This document shows, piece by piece, positions 63,176 to 64,000 of a stretch of DNA of 64,000 nt. Numbering within the stretch: the stretch's first letter is position 1; each line of letters begins with the position of its first letter. Where the stretch lies: the NCBI RefSeq assembly GCF_900496995.4, contig NC_044023.1, positions 21,460,453-21,524,452 of the forward strand. Direction: 5' to 3'. The position numbers and the translations under genes were made by a program. Source of the stretch: Aquila chrysaetos chrysaetos (taxonomy: Eukaryota > Chordata > Aves > Accipitriformes > Accipitridae). The notes under the pieces were generated by a model that made no database searches, was not told where the DNA came from, and worked only from the letters and a program-made list of their open reading frames with translations.

Positions 63176-64000
63176 ATCAGAGAACCAAATATTCATTACT
63201 GAAATATTTTGAATGTATGAGAGTGGAACACAAAGGGATTTGTCAAGGCCAGGGAAGAGGATGGTGTGTCCTTTCTCTCCTCTGTCCCAGGCAGAAGTCT
63301 CTCTGAAAATCTGAAATACTTCCTTGGATTTGGGTTTTTTTTTTTCCACTGAAACAGAACCTGCCGCATTGATCAGGGGTTACTGGGAGCTTCTGTTTAC
63401 ACAGAAACCCAGTGACAGGGCACATGCAGAACTAGAGTAAATGGGCAGTTATAATAAATATTTTGATTACAGCTAATTTGTCAGCTACAGCATACAAACA
63501 GAAGACTAATTAAATGGGCCAAGATGGAGCTCACACAAGCAAAGTCAAGAAACCACGTGTTAGAAAGCAAACTGAGAAAGAATTGCCAGGTTTTATATTT
63601 TCCACAACTTAGAGAAGCAAAACTGCTGATGATCTGATATGTTTCACAAAACTTGCTGTGAACAGCATGGCACAGAGGTTCAGGCAAACACGCTGTAATG
63701 AGAAGATGTAGAATGTAAAAATAATTAGTCAAGGTTTATGGAGCCTACCAGCTAAACACAGGACACTGAAATAATCAAAGACACTGTACAGGAGTATAAT
63801 AACATGAAAGTGTTGTAAGGCAGATTCAGAGAGAGGATCTACAGGCCTTTGTAGCACAACTAATATAACTTCATTGCCAGTTAGGCTTGTGATTAGTCAT
63901 TGTAAGTACAGCAAAACATGGATAAAATAGCTTACTTGCACTGTATCATCCACTTATTTGTCTTATAAACTACGTTCACCGTTTCTGCTCTTAACACATT
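63176..64000. other. spacer to window end
   Basis: AT-rich DNA with an 11-T run near 63338. A minus-strand 83-codon frame at 63481-63732 is unrecognised. Nothing else visible. Confidence 0.5.

Noticed and set aside
62810-63349. 179-codon minus-strand open frame, the longest in the window
   Set aside because: It lies over the CpG-rich block, where stops are rare in several frames at once. Composition is S/P/R-rich low information, and no family or motif is recognisable.
1-64000. CRISPR arrays, insertion sequences, operons, tRNA or rRNA genes
   Set aside because: Nothing matching these was seen. Repeats are vertebrate-type and no compact bacterial or phage gene organisation exists.

Overview
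The window reads as nuclear DNA of a bird or a close archosaur relative. It is AT-rich, CpG-depleted and sparse in repeats. The only transposons I can name with confidence are two decayed CR1-type LINE fragments (15181-15470, minus; 37581-38370, plus). There are no L1, Alu or B-type repeats, no bacterial gene layout, and no open frame I can assign to a known protein family. It is best described as a gene desert or part of a very long intron. Nearly all open frames of 60-180 codons look like chance frames.

Layout: 1-230 is a compositionally foreign edge piece with undepleted CpG and a minus-strand frame open off the left end. 231-10680 is ordinary AT-rich spacer with a minus-strand patchwork of frames at 2007-2480 and a 34-T run at 9437. 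10681-10960 is a CpG-rich block with a credible acceptor/donor pair. 10961-19180 is spacer with a possible conserved element and one CR1 fragment. 19180-21110 holds two diverged direct copies of an unidentified segment of about 380 bp, spaced 1.54 kb. 21111-37580 is spacer with homopolymers, a G-quadruplex motif and short tandem duplications. 37581-38370 is the larger CR1 remnant. 38371-49050 contains a perfect 30-bp tandem duplication (41059) and a candidate 3' exon (44774-44979). 49052-49230 and 62815-63060 are CpG-rich blocks. 50641-51790 is a cluster of alternating-purine/pyrimidine microsatellites. 57081-57272 looks like a short poly(A)-tailed retroposon.

Small fragments of one old repeat family, recognised by a core like TGAAGTCAATGGGA next to GGATTTGGCCC, are scattered at seven or more places. 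No genes can be shown to work together. The leads most worth following are the left-edge segment, the 19-21 kb duplication, the CpG-rich candidate exon at 10.7 kb, the CpG island at 62.8 kb and the tailed insert at 57.1 kb. No complete new system could be demonstrated from sequence alone.
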